From assembly GCA_934635045.1 (NCBI GenBank), contig CAKTZA010000003.1, forward strand, positions 33,285-97,284: a stretch of 64,000 bases of DNA, given 5' to 3'. The translations under genes and the position numbers were made by a program. The stretch is from an uncultured Kiritimatiellota bacterium (GTDB lineage Bacteria; Verrucomicrobiota; Kiritimatiellia; RFP12; UBA1067). Each line of letters opens with the position of its first letter. Positions within the stretch are counted from its first letter, which is position 1. The notes beneath the pieces were generated by a model that was given only the letters and a program-made list of their open reading frames with translations, did not search any database and had not been told where the DNA came from. Shown here piece after piece: positions 17,589 to 28,470 of this stretch.

Positions 17589-18659
17589 ATGACCGACCGT
17601 GAGGCCTACATCGCCTTCAACCTGACGGAACACGTCGGGTTCGCGACCGCCGAGGAACTGTCGAAGACGGCGGGTTCGGTCGTTGCGGCGTGGGAGGCGT
17701 ATCCGAAGAAGATTTCCCGTGCGGGCGGCGTGGTCGATTGGCAAGGCGAGCTTCGGCAGGCGAAGAAGTTCGGCGTGACGGTTCTCACGCCGGCGGATGC
17801 GGACTATCCGAAGCAGCTGTGGACTGCGCCGGGGCGTCCGCTCGCGCTTTACGTGAAGGGCGACGTGTCCGTGCTCGCGAAGCCGTCGCTTGCGCTCATC
17901 GGCACGCGCCGCGCGACGACGTACGGACGGGATCTCGCGAACCGTTTGGCCTTTGACCTCGCGCAGGCCGGGTGGTCGGTCGTCTCGGGGCTTGCGCTCG
18001 GCATCGACGCCGAGGCGCATCGCGGCGCGCTCGCGGCGGATGGCGTGACGGTCGGCGTACTGGGCTCCGGCCTCGACCGCTTCTATCCGGAGGGGAACCG
18101 CGAACTCGCGCGCGAAATCGTCCAGAAGGGCGGCGCGGTCGTGAGCGAGTTCCCGTTTGGGCGTCCGCCGGACCGCGAGACGTTCCCGATCCGCAACCAT
18201 GTCGTCGCGGCGCTTGTGCGCGGCGTCGTCGCCGTTGAGGCGCCGGCGCGGTCGGGCACGCTCATCACGACGTCGATTGCCGCCGACCTCGGCCGCACGG
18301 TGATGGCCGTGCCCGCGCGTGTCGACAGCCGGATGTCCGCCGGGTGCCTGCAGCTGATTCGCGACGGGGCGATTCTCGTGCGCAATGCGGACGATGTGCT
18401 GGAGGCGATGAGCGAGCTGCTGCCGAAGGGCGCGGCGAAGAAGCCGGCGGACGCGGCGGCGGAGAAGGATTCCGACCAGCCGCCCTATTCCGTCGAGGAG
18501 GCGCTTGTCATGCTGCACGTGACCGAGGAGGGCGTGTCGTTGGACGAGCTGGTGCGCGAGACGAAGCTGTCGGTCGCGCGCGTGAATTCGTTGGCGATGC
18601 AGCTGCGGCTGAAGGGATTCATCAGGTTTTTGCCGGGAAATCGAGTGGCTCGCCTTTGA
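17589..18659 (+). CDS. dprA: DNA processing protein DprA/Smf
   Basis: The ATG at 17589 is chosen because an in-frame extension upstream would run through tRNA-Glu. The 356-residue protein has an N-terminal helical (SAM-like) region, the Rossmann DNA-processing domain (about 97-280: ALIGTRRATTYGRDLA, SGLALGIDAEAHRGAL, GVLGSGLDRFYPEGNREL, then SGTLITTSIAADLGR) and a C-terminal winged helix (about 300-356). DprA loads RecA on incoming single-stranded DNA during transformation. No ribosome site is obvious. The gene could be read through from the tRNA promoter. Confidence 0.95.
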   Translation: MTDREAYIAFNLTEHVGFATAEELSKTAGSVVAAWEAYPKKISRAGGVVDWQGELRQAKKFGVTVLTPADADYPKQLWTAPGRPLALYVKGDVSVLAKPSLALIGTRRATTYGRDLANRLAFDLAQAGWSVVSGLALGIDAEAHRGALAADGVTVGVLGSGLDRFYPEGNRELAREIVQKGGAVVSEFPFGRPPDRETFPIRNHVVAALVRGVVAVEAPARSGTLITTSIAADLGRTVMAVPARVDSRMSAGCLQLIRDGAILVRNADDVLEAMSELLPKGAAKKPADAAAEKDSDQPPYSVEEALVMLHVTEEGVSLDELVRETKLSVARVNSLAMQLRLKGFIRFLPGNRVARL

Positions 18660-18675
18660 ACGGGCCAGATTATGC

Positions 18676-18681
18676 TATAAT
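18676..18681 (+). promoter_or_regulatory. -10 box upstream of valS
   Basis: TATGCTATAAT with the box at 18676-18681, leaving a leader of about 30 bases before the valS ATG. No -35 at standard spacing is clear. Confidence 0.6.
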
Positions 18682-18716
18682 ATCACCCTTAAAGGGCAAA
18701 CAGACGAAAAAACGAA

Positions 18717-21569
<2,853 letters not shown>

Positions 21570-21589
21570 GTGGCTCCGCCGGGGCTGGG

Positions 21590-21618
21590 TTGCCGTGAAA
21601 AACGAAAAAGAGTATAAT
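21590..21618 (+). promoter_or_regulatory. Promoter of infA
   Basis: TTGCCG (21590-21595) and TATAAT (21613-21618) are 17 bases apart. The predicted start is near 21625, giving a leader of about 28 bases. Confidence 0.7.
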
Positions 21619-21652
21619 ACGTAAAATTATTTAGTCCAAATAAGGCACACGC

Positions 21653-21880
21653 ATGGCGAAAGAAGAAGATCAGGCGATCGAAGTCACGGGGACCGTCACG
21701 AAGGTTCTGCCGGCGACGATGTACAAGGTGCAGCTCGAAAACGGGCATGAGGTTCTCGCGCACATTTCCGGCAAGATGCGGAAGTTCTTCATCAAGATCG
21801 CGATCGGCGACAAGGTCACGGTCGAGATTTCGCCGTACGATCTCGGCAAGGGCCGCATCACCTATCGTCACAAGGCGTAG
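21653..21880 (+). CDS. infA: Translation initiation factor IF-1
   Basis: The 75-residue protein is a single S1/OB-fold domain: AIEVTGTVTKVLPATMYKVQLENGHEVLAHISGKMRK, then IGDKVTVEISPYDLGKGRITYR. IF-1 occupies the ribosomal A site in the 30S initiation complex. Length and motifs are standard. It has its own promoter and is followed by a 134-base gap before yebC. Confidence 0.96.
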   Translation: MAKEEDQAIEVTGTVTKVLPATMYKVQLENGHEVLAHISGKMRKFFIKIAIGDKVTVEISPYDLGKGRITYRHKA

Positions 21881-22014
21881 GTTGCGCGGCGAGAGCCGGT
21901 TCTTGGGCTTGGTAATCTTGGGTTCAGGTCTTATTGGGCAGATTAAGTCAGATTTGAAAATTCAGGTGTGGGGCGAAACGGCCCTGTGCCGCAACAACTA
22001 AGGAGAGACAACAC

Positions 22015-22779
22015 ATGTCAGGTCACAGCCACTGGGCGACAATCAAGCGCGCGAAAGGCGCGGCGGACGCGAAGAAGGGCAAAATCTTCTCGAAACTCGG
22101 CAAGGAAATCACGATCGTCGTGAAGGCGAAGGGCGGCAACCCCGACAACAACCCGACGCTCCGCACGCTCATCGCGAAGGCGAAGGCGGCGCAGATGCCG
22201 AACGACAACATCGACCGCGCGATCAAGAAGGGCACGGGCGAGCTTGAGTCCGCCGAAATGGTCGACGCCCAGTACGAGGGCATCAAGAACGGCACGGCGA
22301 TTGTCGTGCGCGTGCTGACGGACAACAAGAACCGCGCGGCGGCGGAAGTCTCGAACGTCTTCAAGAAGAACGGCATCGAGCTCGCGAAGCCGGGCAGCGC
22401 GTCGCGTCTCTTCGACAAGCTCGGCCAGATCATGATCCCGGCGGCGGACGGCGTGACCGAAGACAAGGTCATGGAAGTCGCGCTGGAGGCGGGCGCCGAG
22501 GACGTCATCGCCGAAGACGGCGGTTTCACGGTCAAGTGCCAGCCGAACGACTTCATTGCGGTCTGCGACGCGATCAAGGCGGCCGGCATCGCGATCGACG
22601 AGGAGAACTCGAACGTCGGGCTCGTCCCGAACATGACGAACCCGGTCTCCGACGTCGCGGTCGCGAAGGCGATCAACAAGTTCATCGAGATGCTGGAAGA
22701 CCTTGAGGACACGCAGGACGTCTACCACAACATGGAGACGACCGACGAGGTCGACGCGGCGCTCGAAGCCGAGGGCTGA
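22015..22779 (+). CDS. yebC: YebC/PmpR-family protein
   Basis: The 254-residue protein has the strongly conserved N-terminus MSGHSHWATIKRAKGAADAK, the NPTLRTLIAKAKAAQMPNDNIDRAIKKGTGE segment and the three-domain YebC layout. Members are described as transcriptional regulators and, more recently, as factors that help ribosomes through difficult sequences. GGAGAG at 22003-22008 precedes the ATG. In the 134 bases upstream I see no clear promoter or terminator. Confidence 0.95.
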   Translation: MSGHSHWATIKRAKGAADAKKGKIFSKLGKEITIVVKAKGGNPDNNPTLRTLIAKAKAAQMPNDNIDRAIKKGTGELESAEMVDAQYEGIKNGTAIVVRVLTDNKNRAAAEVSNVFKKNGIELAKPGSASRLFDKLGQIMIPAADGVTEDKVMEVALEAGAEDVIAEDGGFTVKCQPNDFIAVCDAIKAAGIAIDEENSNVGLVPNMTNPVSDVAVAKAINKFIEMLEDLEDTQDVYHNMETTDEVDAALEAEG

Positions 22780-22816
22780 GCCGTTGGCGACTCGTGAAAG
22801 GGCGCGGTTCGCGTCG

Positions 22817-24049
22817 ATGTTCGGTTTCCTCAAGCGCAAAAGCAAGGGCCCTGTCGTCTACAAGCGACAGGAGCACTGCATTTCGCGCAAGAACATCGAC
22901 CCGGACGCGCTGAAAGTCCTCTATCGCCTCTCCGACGCGGGCTACACGGCGTATCTCGTGGGCGGCGGCGTGCGCGACCTCCTGCTGGGGCGCGAGCCGA
23001 AGGACTTTGACGTCGGGACGTCCGCCAAGCCGAACCAGGTGCGGCGGGTGTTCAGCAACTGCTTCCTGATTGGCCGCCGCTTCCGCCTCGCGCACATCCG
23101 CTTCGGCACGAAGGTGATCGAGACGGCGACGTTCCGCCAGAACTCCCAGACGGTCGGCGAGATCATCGAGCACGCGGCGGAGGGCCCGCAGGAGGACAAC
23201 ACCTTCGGTACGCCGGAGACGGACGCCTACCGCCGCGACTTCACGGTGAACGGCCTCTTTTACGACATCCGCGACTACTCGGTCATCGACTGGGTCGGCG
23301 GCATGAAGGACCTGGAGAAGAAGGTCATCCGCGCCATCGGCGACCCCGCGATCCGCTTCCAGGAAGACCCCGTGCGCATGATGCGCGCGATCAAGTTCTC
23401 GTCGCGCCTCGGCTTCACGATCGAGCGGAAGACGGCGGCGGCGATGCGGAAGCATCACCGCTGCATCTTGACGGCGGCCGTGCCGCGCGTCTGCGAGGAG
23501 GTGTTCCGCCTCTTCCCCTACGGGCACAGCGAGGAGGCGTTCCGCCAGATGTACGAATACGGCCTCCTCGGCGACCTCGTGCCGGAGCTTGCGGCGTTCA
23601 TCGACCGCGACGGCGGCGCGAAGTCGAAGACGTTCCAGTACCTGAAGGGGCTGGACGCCTACGAGCGGATGATGGCGAAGAAGGGCTTTGAGGTCTCGAA
23701 CGCCCTGCGCGCCGCCGTGCTGATGACGGCGTTTTTCCGGGCGGAGAGGAAGGACGGCGCGAGCCGCCGCATCATGGAGTACCTGACGAAGCCGCTCGCG
23801 ACGCCGAAGGCCACGTTCTTCACGGGCGTCGTGCTGATGGAGTCGCTGCGCCGCCTGTCCCAGCCGCCGTCGCGCGGCAAGCAGCGGTTCATCTACAACC
23901 GCGACTTCCTGGACGCGCTCGACTACGCGCGCATCGTCGCCCGCGTCGAGGGGCGGAGCGAAAAGGTCTTGAACGAATGGGCCGATCTCTACGAGGAGAA
24001 ACGCCCGTACGAAGAGGAATCAGAAGAAGAGAAAGGAACGAACGCATGA
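22817..24049 (+). CDS. pcnB: Poly(A) polymerase I / tRNA nucleotidyltransferase family
   Basis: I choose ATG 22817 (MFGFLKRKSKGP); a TTG at 22784 is possible and the frame is open further upstream inside yebC. The 410-residue protein has the class II nucleotidyltransferase head YLVGGGVRDLLLGREPKDFDVGTSA with the catalytic DFD, then RRDFTVNGLFYD and RFQEDPVRMMRAIKFSSRLGF, which are typical of PcnB. It polyadenylates RNA to promote decay; a CCA-adding role is less likely given the PcnB-like spacing. The stop overlaps the next gene by four bases. Confidence 0.9.
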   Translation: MFGFLKRKSKGPVVYKRQEHCISRKNIDPDALKVLYRLSDAGYTAYLVGGGVRDLLLGREPKDFDVGTSAKPNQVRRVFSNCFLIGRRFRLAHIRFGTKVIETATFRQNSQTVGEIIEHAAEGPQEDNTFGTPETDAYRRDFTVNGLFYDIRDYSVIDWVGGMKDLEKKVIRAIGDPAIRFQEDPVRMMRAIKFSSRLGFTIERKTAAAMRKHHRCILTAAVPRVCEEVFRLFPYGHSEEAFRQMYEYGLLGDLVPELAAFIDRDGGAKSKTFQYLKGLDAYERMMAKKGFEVSNALRAAVLMTAFFRAERKDGASRRIMEYLTKPLATPKATFFTGVVLMESLRRLSQPPSRGKQRFIYNRDFLDALDYARIVARVEGRSEKVLNEWADLYEEKRPYEEESEEEKGTNA

Positions 24050-24675
24050 ATCTCAAGAAGAACCCCGAACTCATTCCGCTGGTCGAATGGTGGGAGAAGG
24101 ACGGCAAGCAGACCGTCATCTGGCTGCTCGTCGCGGCGATTGCCGTGGGCGGCTGGTACGGCTGGAAGAACCACCGCGCGGCGATGAAGGCGGCGGCGTC
24201 CGACGCGGCCGTGAACGCCTACACGACCGAGGAGATCGAGGAGGCCGTCTCGAAGTTCTCCGGCACGGCGACGGCGGGCGCGCTGAAGCTGCGCCTCGCG
24301 AAGAACTACTTCGACAACGGCCGCTACGAGGAGGCGCTGGCGCAGTACGAGGCGCTGGACGGCAAGGCCCCCGACGGCTTTGCGGACGTGCCGGCCGTCG
24401 GCAAGGCGCAGTGCCTCGAAGCCCTGAAGAAGTTCCCGGAGGCGTTGGCCGCGTTTGATGCGTTCGTGCAGGCGAGCCCGAACGGCTACCTGACGCTTAC
24501 GGCCCAGCTCGGCGCCGTGCGGTGCCTTGCGCAGGAAGGCCAGAAGGACGAGGCCCTGAAGCGTCTCGCGGCTCTGAAGGACGCGAACAAGGACGACGAG
24601 ATCGCCACGGCGCGCATCGACGCGACCGAGGCGCTCGTCCAGCGTTACGAGGCGCCGAAGGCGGCGGACAAGTAA
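24046..24675 (+). CDS. YfgM-like membrane-anchored TPR protein
   Basis: The 209-residue protein starts at ATG 24046, which overlaps the pcnB stop (ATGA) and has AAAGGA upstream. It has an N-in membrane anchor (about 24-41, TVIWLLVAAIAVGGWYGW) and then TPR_21-type helices with YEEALAQYEALDG and FPEALAAFDAFVQASPNGYL. This is the layout of YfgM, a periplasm-facing partner of SecYEG and chaperones. The role here is inferred from layout alone. gatB follows 15 bases later. Confidence 0.75.
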   Translation: MNLKKNPELIPLVEWWEKDGKQTVIWLLVAAIAVGGWYGWKNHRAAMKAAASDAAVNAYTTEEIEEAVSKFSGTATAGALKLRLAKNYFDNGRYEEALAQYEALDGKAPDGFADVPAVGKAQCLEALKKFPEALAAFDAFVQASPNGYLTLTAQLGAVRCLAQEGQKDEALKRLAALKDANKDDEIATARIDATEALVQRYEAPKAADK

Positions 24676-24690
24676 GGCGGCGCGGGCCCT

Positions 24691-26130
24691 ATGGAATTCG
24701 AGAACACGATCGGGCTGGAGACGCACGTCCAGCTCAAGACGAAGACGAAGATGTTCTGCGGCTGTCTGCTGAAGACGGGCTGCGAGCCGAACACGAACGT
24801 CTGCCCCGTCTGCCTCGGCTATCCGGGGGCCCTGCCGGTCATGAACAAGGAGGCCGTGAAGCTCACGGTGATGAGCGGCCTTATGCTCGGCAGCGAGATC
24901 AACGCGCACGCGACCTTCGACCGGAAGAACTACTTCTACCCGGACATGGCGAAGGACTACCAGATCTCCGAGAACGGCAACCCCCTCTGCCTCGGCGGCG
25001 GCGTGGAGATCACGCGGGCGGACGGCTCGAAGAAGCTCATCCGCATCAACCACATCCATTTGGAAGAGGACGCCGCGAAGATCAACCACTACGCGACGAC
25101 GTCGGGCGTGGACTTCAACCGTGGCGGCACGCCGCTCATGGAGATCGTCTCCGAGCCGGATTTGGCGTCCGCTGACGAGGCCATCGCCTACCTGACGGCC
25201 CTGAAGGAGATTCTCGTCTACGCGGGCGTGTCGGACTGCAACCTCGAAGAGGGGAACATGCGTTCCGACGTCAACATCTCGATCCGTCCGAAGGGCGAGA
25301 CGACGCTCGGCACGAAGGTCGAGATCAAGAACATGAACTCGTTCTCCGGCATCCACGCCGCGCTCGTCTACGAGGCGAAGCGCCAGCGCGCGTGCGTCGC
25401 GCAGGGCGTGCCGATCGTGCAGGAGACGCGCCGGTGGGACCCGGAGGCGCTGGAGACGGCGTCCATGCGCACGAAGGAGAACGCGCACGACTACCGCTAT
25501 TTCCCGGAGCCGGACCTCGTGCCGGTCGAGCTGTCCGAGGCGCAGGTCGCCGCCTGGCGCGCGCTGCTGCCGGAGAAGCCGGAGGCGCGCCGCGTCCGCA
25601 TGATCGAGCAGTACGGCCTCGCCGAGTACGACGCCGAGGTGCTGTCGCAGCACAAGGCGAACGCCGACTATTTTGAGTTGTCGGCAAAGGGGTTGCGGAA
25701 TTCTTGCCATGCAAAAGGATTGTGCAATCTTATAATGGGGGATGTCTTTGCTTATTACAACGCAAAAAACATTGAATCTCCAGATTTAAATACGGCGCCA
25801 TCTCTAAGTTGTTTGTATGAGATGAGTTGCGATAATGAGATTAATGGCCCTACGATGAAGCAACTCTTGCCAGATGTGCTTTCGGGACAAATCCTTGATG
25901 TCCGAGCCACGGTGAAGGCGCGCGGCCTCGGCGCCGTGAGCGACACGGCCGCGCTGGAGGCGTTCGTCGACCAGGCGATCGCGGCGAATCCGGGGCCGGT
26001 CGCGGACTTCAAGGCCGGCAAGAAGGCGGCGGCGGGGTTCTTCGTCGGGCAGGTCATGAAGCTCTCGAAGGGCAAGGCCGACCCGAAGCTCGTCGGCCCG
26101 CTCGTCGCGAAGAAGCTCGCCGCGCTCTAA
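24691..26130 (+). CDS. gatB: Asp-tRNA(Asn)/Glu-tRNA(Gln) amidotransferase subunit B
   Basis: The 479-residue protein has the GatB signatures: EFENTIGLETHVQLKTKTKMFCGC with zinc-binding cysteines, NRGGTPLMEIVSEPDL, GNMRSDVNISI and KVEIKNMNSF in the N-terminal catalytic domain, and a YqeY-like C-terminal tail with GPVADFKAGKKAAAGFFVGQVMK. GatB works in the GatCAB complex that converts misacylated Glu-tRNA(Gln) or Asp-tRNA(Asn). gatA and gatC are not in the window. About 245 bases (25672-25915) are far richer in AT and use different codons, yet keep the frame and the expected NLIMGDV motif, so this part looks replaced from another source. Confidence 0.95.
   Translation: MEFENTIGLETHVQLKTKTKMFCGCLLKTGCEPNTNVCPVCLGYPGALPVMNKEAVKLTVMSGLMLGSEINAHATFDRKNYFYPDMAKDYQISENGNPLCLGGGVEITRADGSKKLIRINHIHLEEDAAKINHYATTSGVDFNRGGTPLMEIVSEPDLASADEAIAYLTALKEILVYAGVSDCNLEEGNMRSDVNISIRPKGETTLGTKVEIKNMNSFSGIHAALVYEAKRQRACVAQGVPIVQETRRWDPEALETASMRTKENAHDYRYFPEPDLVPVELSEAQVAAWRALLPEKPEARRVRMIEQYGLAEYDAEVLSQHKANADYFELSAKGLRNSCHAKGLCNLIMGDVFAYYNAKNIESPDLNTAPSLSCLYEMSCDNEINGPTMKQLLPDVLSGQILDVRATVKARGLGAVSDTAALEAFVDQAIAANPGPVADFKAGKKAAAGFFVGQVMKLSKGKADPKLVGPLVAKKLAAL
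25672..25915 (+). other. AT-rich mosaic patch inside gatB
   Basis: Base composition changes sharply within gatB. By hand count 73 of 180 bases in 25681-25860 are G or C, against a strongly GC-rich flank on both sides. Codons such as TTA, ATA, AAT, TGT and TTG appear that the flanks avoid. The protein reading frame continues through both borders. Confidence 0.85.
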
Positions 26131-26175
26131 GCGGCCCCGCAACGCGCGGCGATTTCGCCCATCGCCGATTTATGC

Positions 26176-26181
26176 TATAAT
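26176..26181 (+). promoter_or_regulatory. -10 box upstream of the acyl-CoA synthetase fusion
   Basis: TATGCTATAAT with a possible weak -35 (TTTCGC, 17 bases upstream). The leader is about 25 bases and contains AGGAAAGGA before the ATG. Confidence 0.6.
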
Positions 26182-26211
26182 ACGCGCCCATTTTAGGAAA
26201 GGATCCTGAAA

Positions 26212-28470
26212 ATGAACGCAGAAGCAAAGCAAAAGCTGATGGAAATGGCCGCGCGTATCCGCGAGATGCGCGAGATCATCGGCTATACGGTCGAACAGAT
26301 GGCGGAGAAGACCGAGGTTTCGGTCGAGGACTACAAGGCGGTTGAGGCGGGGCTCGTCGATCCGACGTTCAACTTCCTTCACCAGTGCGCGATCGTTTTC
26401 GGCATCGACATCAATGCGCTTCTGAAGGGCCACAGCGCCCATCTCTCCGGCTATGAGGTGACGCGCGCGGGGCAGGGCCCGCTCACGGCCCACGAGTCGC
26501 ACATGGACATCCGCAACCAGGCGGCGATGTTCCGCGACCGCCTCGGCACGCCCTACTGGGTCACGTATCGGTATGACCCGACGCTCCTCGAACAGCCGAT
26601 CGCGACGACGACCCACGGCGGGCAGGAGTTCGACCTCGTGCTGAAGGGCTCGATGAAGATTCGCGTCGGCGAGCACGTCGAGGAGCTCAGGGAGGGCGAC
26701 TCGATCTACTACCGCTCCTCGACGCCGCACGGCATGGTCGCGACCGACCCGAACGGCGTCACGTTCCTCGCGATGGTGATGGCGGGCGAGGGCGGCGACA
26801 CGCACCTCGGCCTGGAGACGGTGCGCCCGCAGTCGCAGAAGGTTCCGCTCGTCGTGGACAAGTTCGTGGAGACCGACGAGGATCTCGCCGGGCGTCTCCT
26901 GCACGTGCGCTTCAAGAACACGGAGCGGTTCAACTTCGCGTTCGACATCGTGGACGCGATTGCCGCGAAGTACCCGGAGAAGCTGGCGATGCTGCACGTC
27001 TCCGACCACCTGACGGAGCGGCGGTTCACGTTCAGGGACATCTCCGAGACGTCGAACCAGATCGCGAACTACTTCCTCTCGCTCGGCATCGGCAGGGGCG
27101 ACAAGGTGATGCTCGTGCTGAAGCGCCACTACCAGTACTGGCCGACGATCCTCGCGCTGCACAAGATCGGCGCGGTCGTGATTCCCGCCGTGAGCCAGCT
27201 CCTCGTGCACGACTTCGAGTACCGCTTCAAGGCGGCGGACGTGAAGGCGCTCGTCTGCACGGCGGACGGCGACGTGGCCGCCGAGGCCGAGAAGGCCGAG
27301 ACGCAGCCGGCGATCCGGATGATCGTCAACGGGGACAGGCCCGGCTGGCGGTCGTTCGACCGGGAGTACGTCGGCTTCTCGCGCGTGTACGGGCGGCGTC
27401 CCGACGCGCCGGGCGGCAAGGACCCGATGCTCATGTTCTTCACGAGCGGCACGACGGGCTATCCGAAGATGGCGCTGCACAGCCACCTCTACGGCCTCGG
27501 CCACTACGTGACGGCGAAGTACTGGCACCAGGTCGAGCGCGACGGGCTTCACTTCACGATTTCCGAGACGGGCTGGGCGAAGGCGAGCTGGGGCAAGCTC
27601 TATGGGCAGTGGATGTGCGAGGGCGCGCTCTTCGTCTACGACTTCTCGCGCTTCCACGCCGAGAGGATCCTGCCGATGTTCGCGCAGTACAGGATCACGA
27701 CGTTCTGCGCGCCGCCGACGATGTACCGCATGCTCATCAAGGAGGACATCTCGAAGTACGACTTCAGCTCCGTCCACCACGCGACGACGGCGGGCGAGGC
27801 GCTGAACCCGGAGGTCTTCACGCAGTTCAAGCGGGCGACGGGCCTCTCGATCTACGAGGGCTTCGGCCAGACCGAGACGACCTGCGCGCTCGCGACGCTC
27901 TTCGGCGACGAGATCAAGCCCGGCGCGATGGGCAAGCCCGTGCCGGACTACGACATCGACCTCGTGGACGCGGACGGCAAGAGCGTGCCGCCCGGCGAGC
28001 ACGGCGAGATCGTCGTGCGGACGCCGCGCGACAACCCGCACCCCGGCATCTTCCTCGGCTACTACAAGGACGAGGAGAAGACGGCGGACGCCTGGCGGCA
28101 GGGGATGTACCACACGGGCGACCTCGCGTGGAAGGACGAGGACAACTACTACCACTACGTCGGCCGCGCCGACGACGTGATCAAGTCGTCCGGCTACCGC
28201 ATCGGCCCGTTCGAGATCGAGAACGTCATCATGGAACTCCCCTACGTCGTCGAGTGCGGCGTGTCGGCGGCGCCTGACCCCGTGCGCGGGCAGGTCGTCA
28301 AGGCGACGATCAAGCTCGTGAAGGGCAAGGAGCCGACCGAGGAGCTCAAGAAGGAGATCCAGTCCTACGTGAAGACGCACACCGCGCCGTACAAGTACCC
28401 GCGCATCGTCGTCTTCAAGGACGAGCTCCCGAAGACCGTCTCGGGCAAGATCCAGAGGAACCTGCTGTAA
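26212..28470 (+). CDS. XRE-HTH + cupin + acyl-CoA synthetase fusion
   Basis: The 752-residue protein joins three modules. Residues about 12-72 are a Cro/C1-type helix-turn-helix (IREMREIIGYTVEQMAEKTEVSVEDYKAVEAG). Residues about 125-195 are a cupin (GGQEFDLVLKGSMKIRVGEHVEELREGDSIYYRSSTPHG). Residues about 225-752 are an ANL-superfamily adenylate-forming enzyme with FFTSGTTGYPK (about 408-418), YEGFGQTE, YHTGDLAW, GRADDVIKSSGYRIGPFEIE and the catalytic lysine near PKTVSGKIQ. It most resembles medium-chain or aryl acyl-CoA synthetases. The fusion of a DNA-binding sensor to the enzyme suggests that substrate or product level is read by the same polypeptide; that is inference. The next gene starts at its stop (TAATG). 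Confidence 0.88.
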   Translation: MNAEAKQKLMEMAARIREMREIIGYTVEQMAEKTEVSVEDYKAVEAGLVDPTFNFLHQCAIVFGIDINALLKGHSAHLSGYEVTRAGQGPLTAHESHMDIRNQAAMFRDRLGTPYWVTYRYDPTLLEQPIATTTHGGQEFDLVLKGSMKIRVGEHVEELREGDSIYYRSSTPHGMVATDPNGVTFLAMVMAGEGGDTHLGLETVRPQSQKVPLVVDKFVETDEDLAGRLLHVRFKNTERFNFAFDIVDAIAAKYPEKLAMLHVSDHLTERRFTFRDISETSNQIANYFLSLGIGRGDKVMLVLKRHYQYWPTILALHKIGAVVIPAVSQLLVHDFEYRFKAADVKALVCTADGDVAAEAEKAETQPAIRMIVNGDRPGWRSFDREYVGFSRVYGRRPDAPGGKDPMLMFFTSGTTGYPKMALHSHLYGLGHYVTAKYWHQVERDGLHFTISETGWAKASWGKLYGQWMCEGALFVYDFSRFHAERILPMFAQYRITTFCAPPTMYRMLIKEDISKYDFSSVHHATTAGEALNPEVFTQFKRATGLSIYEGFGQTETTCALATLFGDEIKPGAMGKPVPDYDIDLVDADGKSVPPGEHGEIVVRTPRDNPHPGIFLGYYKDEEKTADAWRQGMYHTGDLAWKDEDNYYHYVGRADDVIKSSGYRIGPFEIENVIMELPYVVECGVSAAPDPVRGQVVKATIKLVKGKEPTEELKKEIQSYVKTHTAPYKYPRIVVFKDELPKTVSGKIQRNLL

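Noticed and set aside
25672..25915. Diversity-generating retroelement target in gatB
   Set aside because: There is no reverse transcriptase or template repeat in the window, and the change is a shift in overall composition rather than adenine-specific variation.
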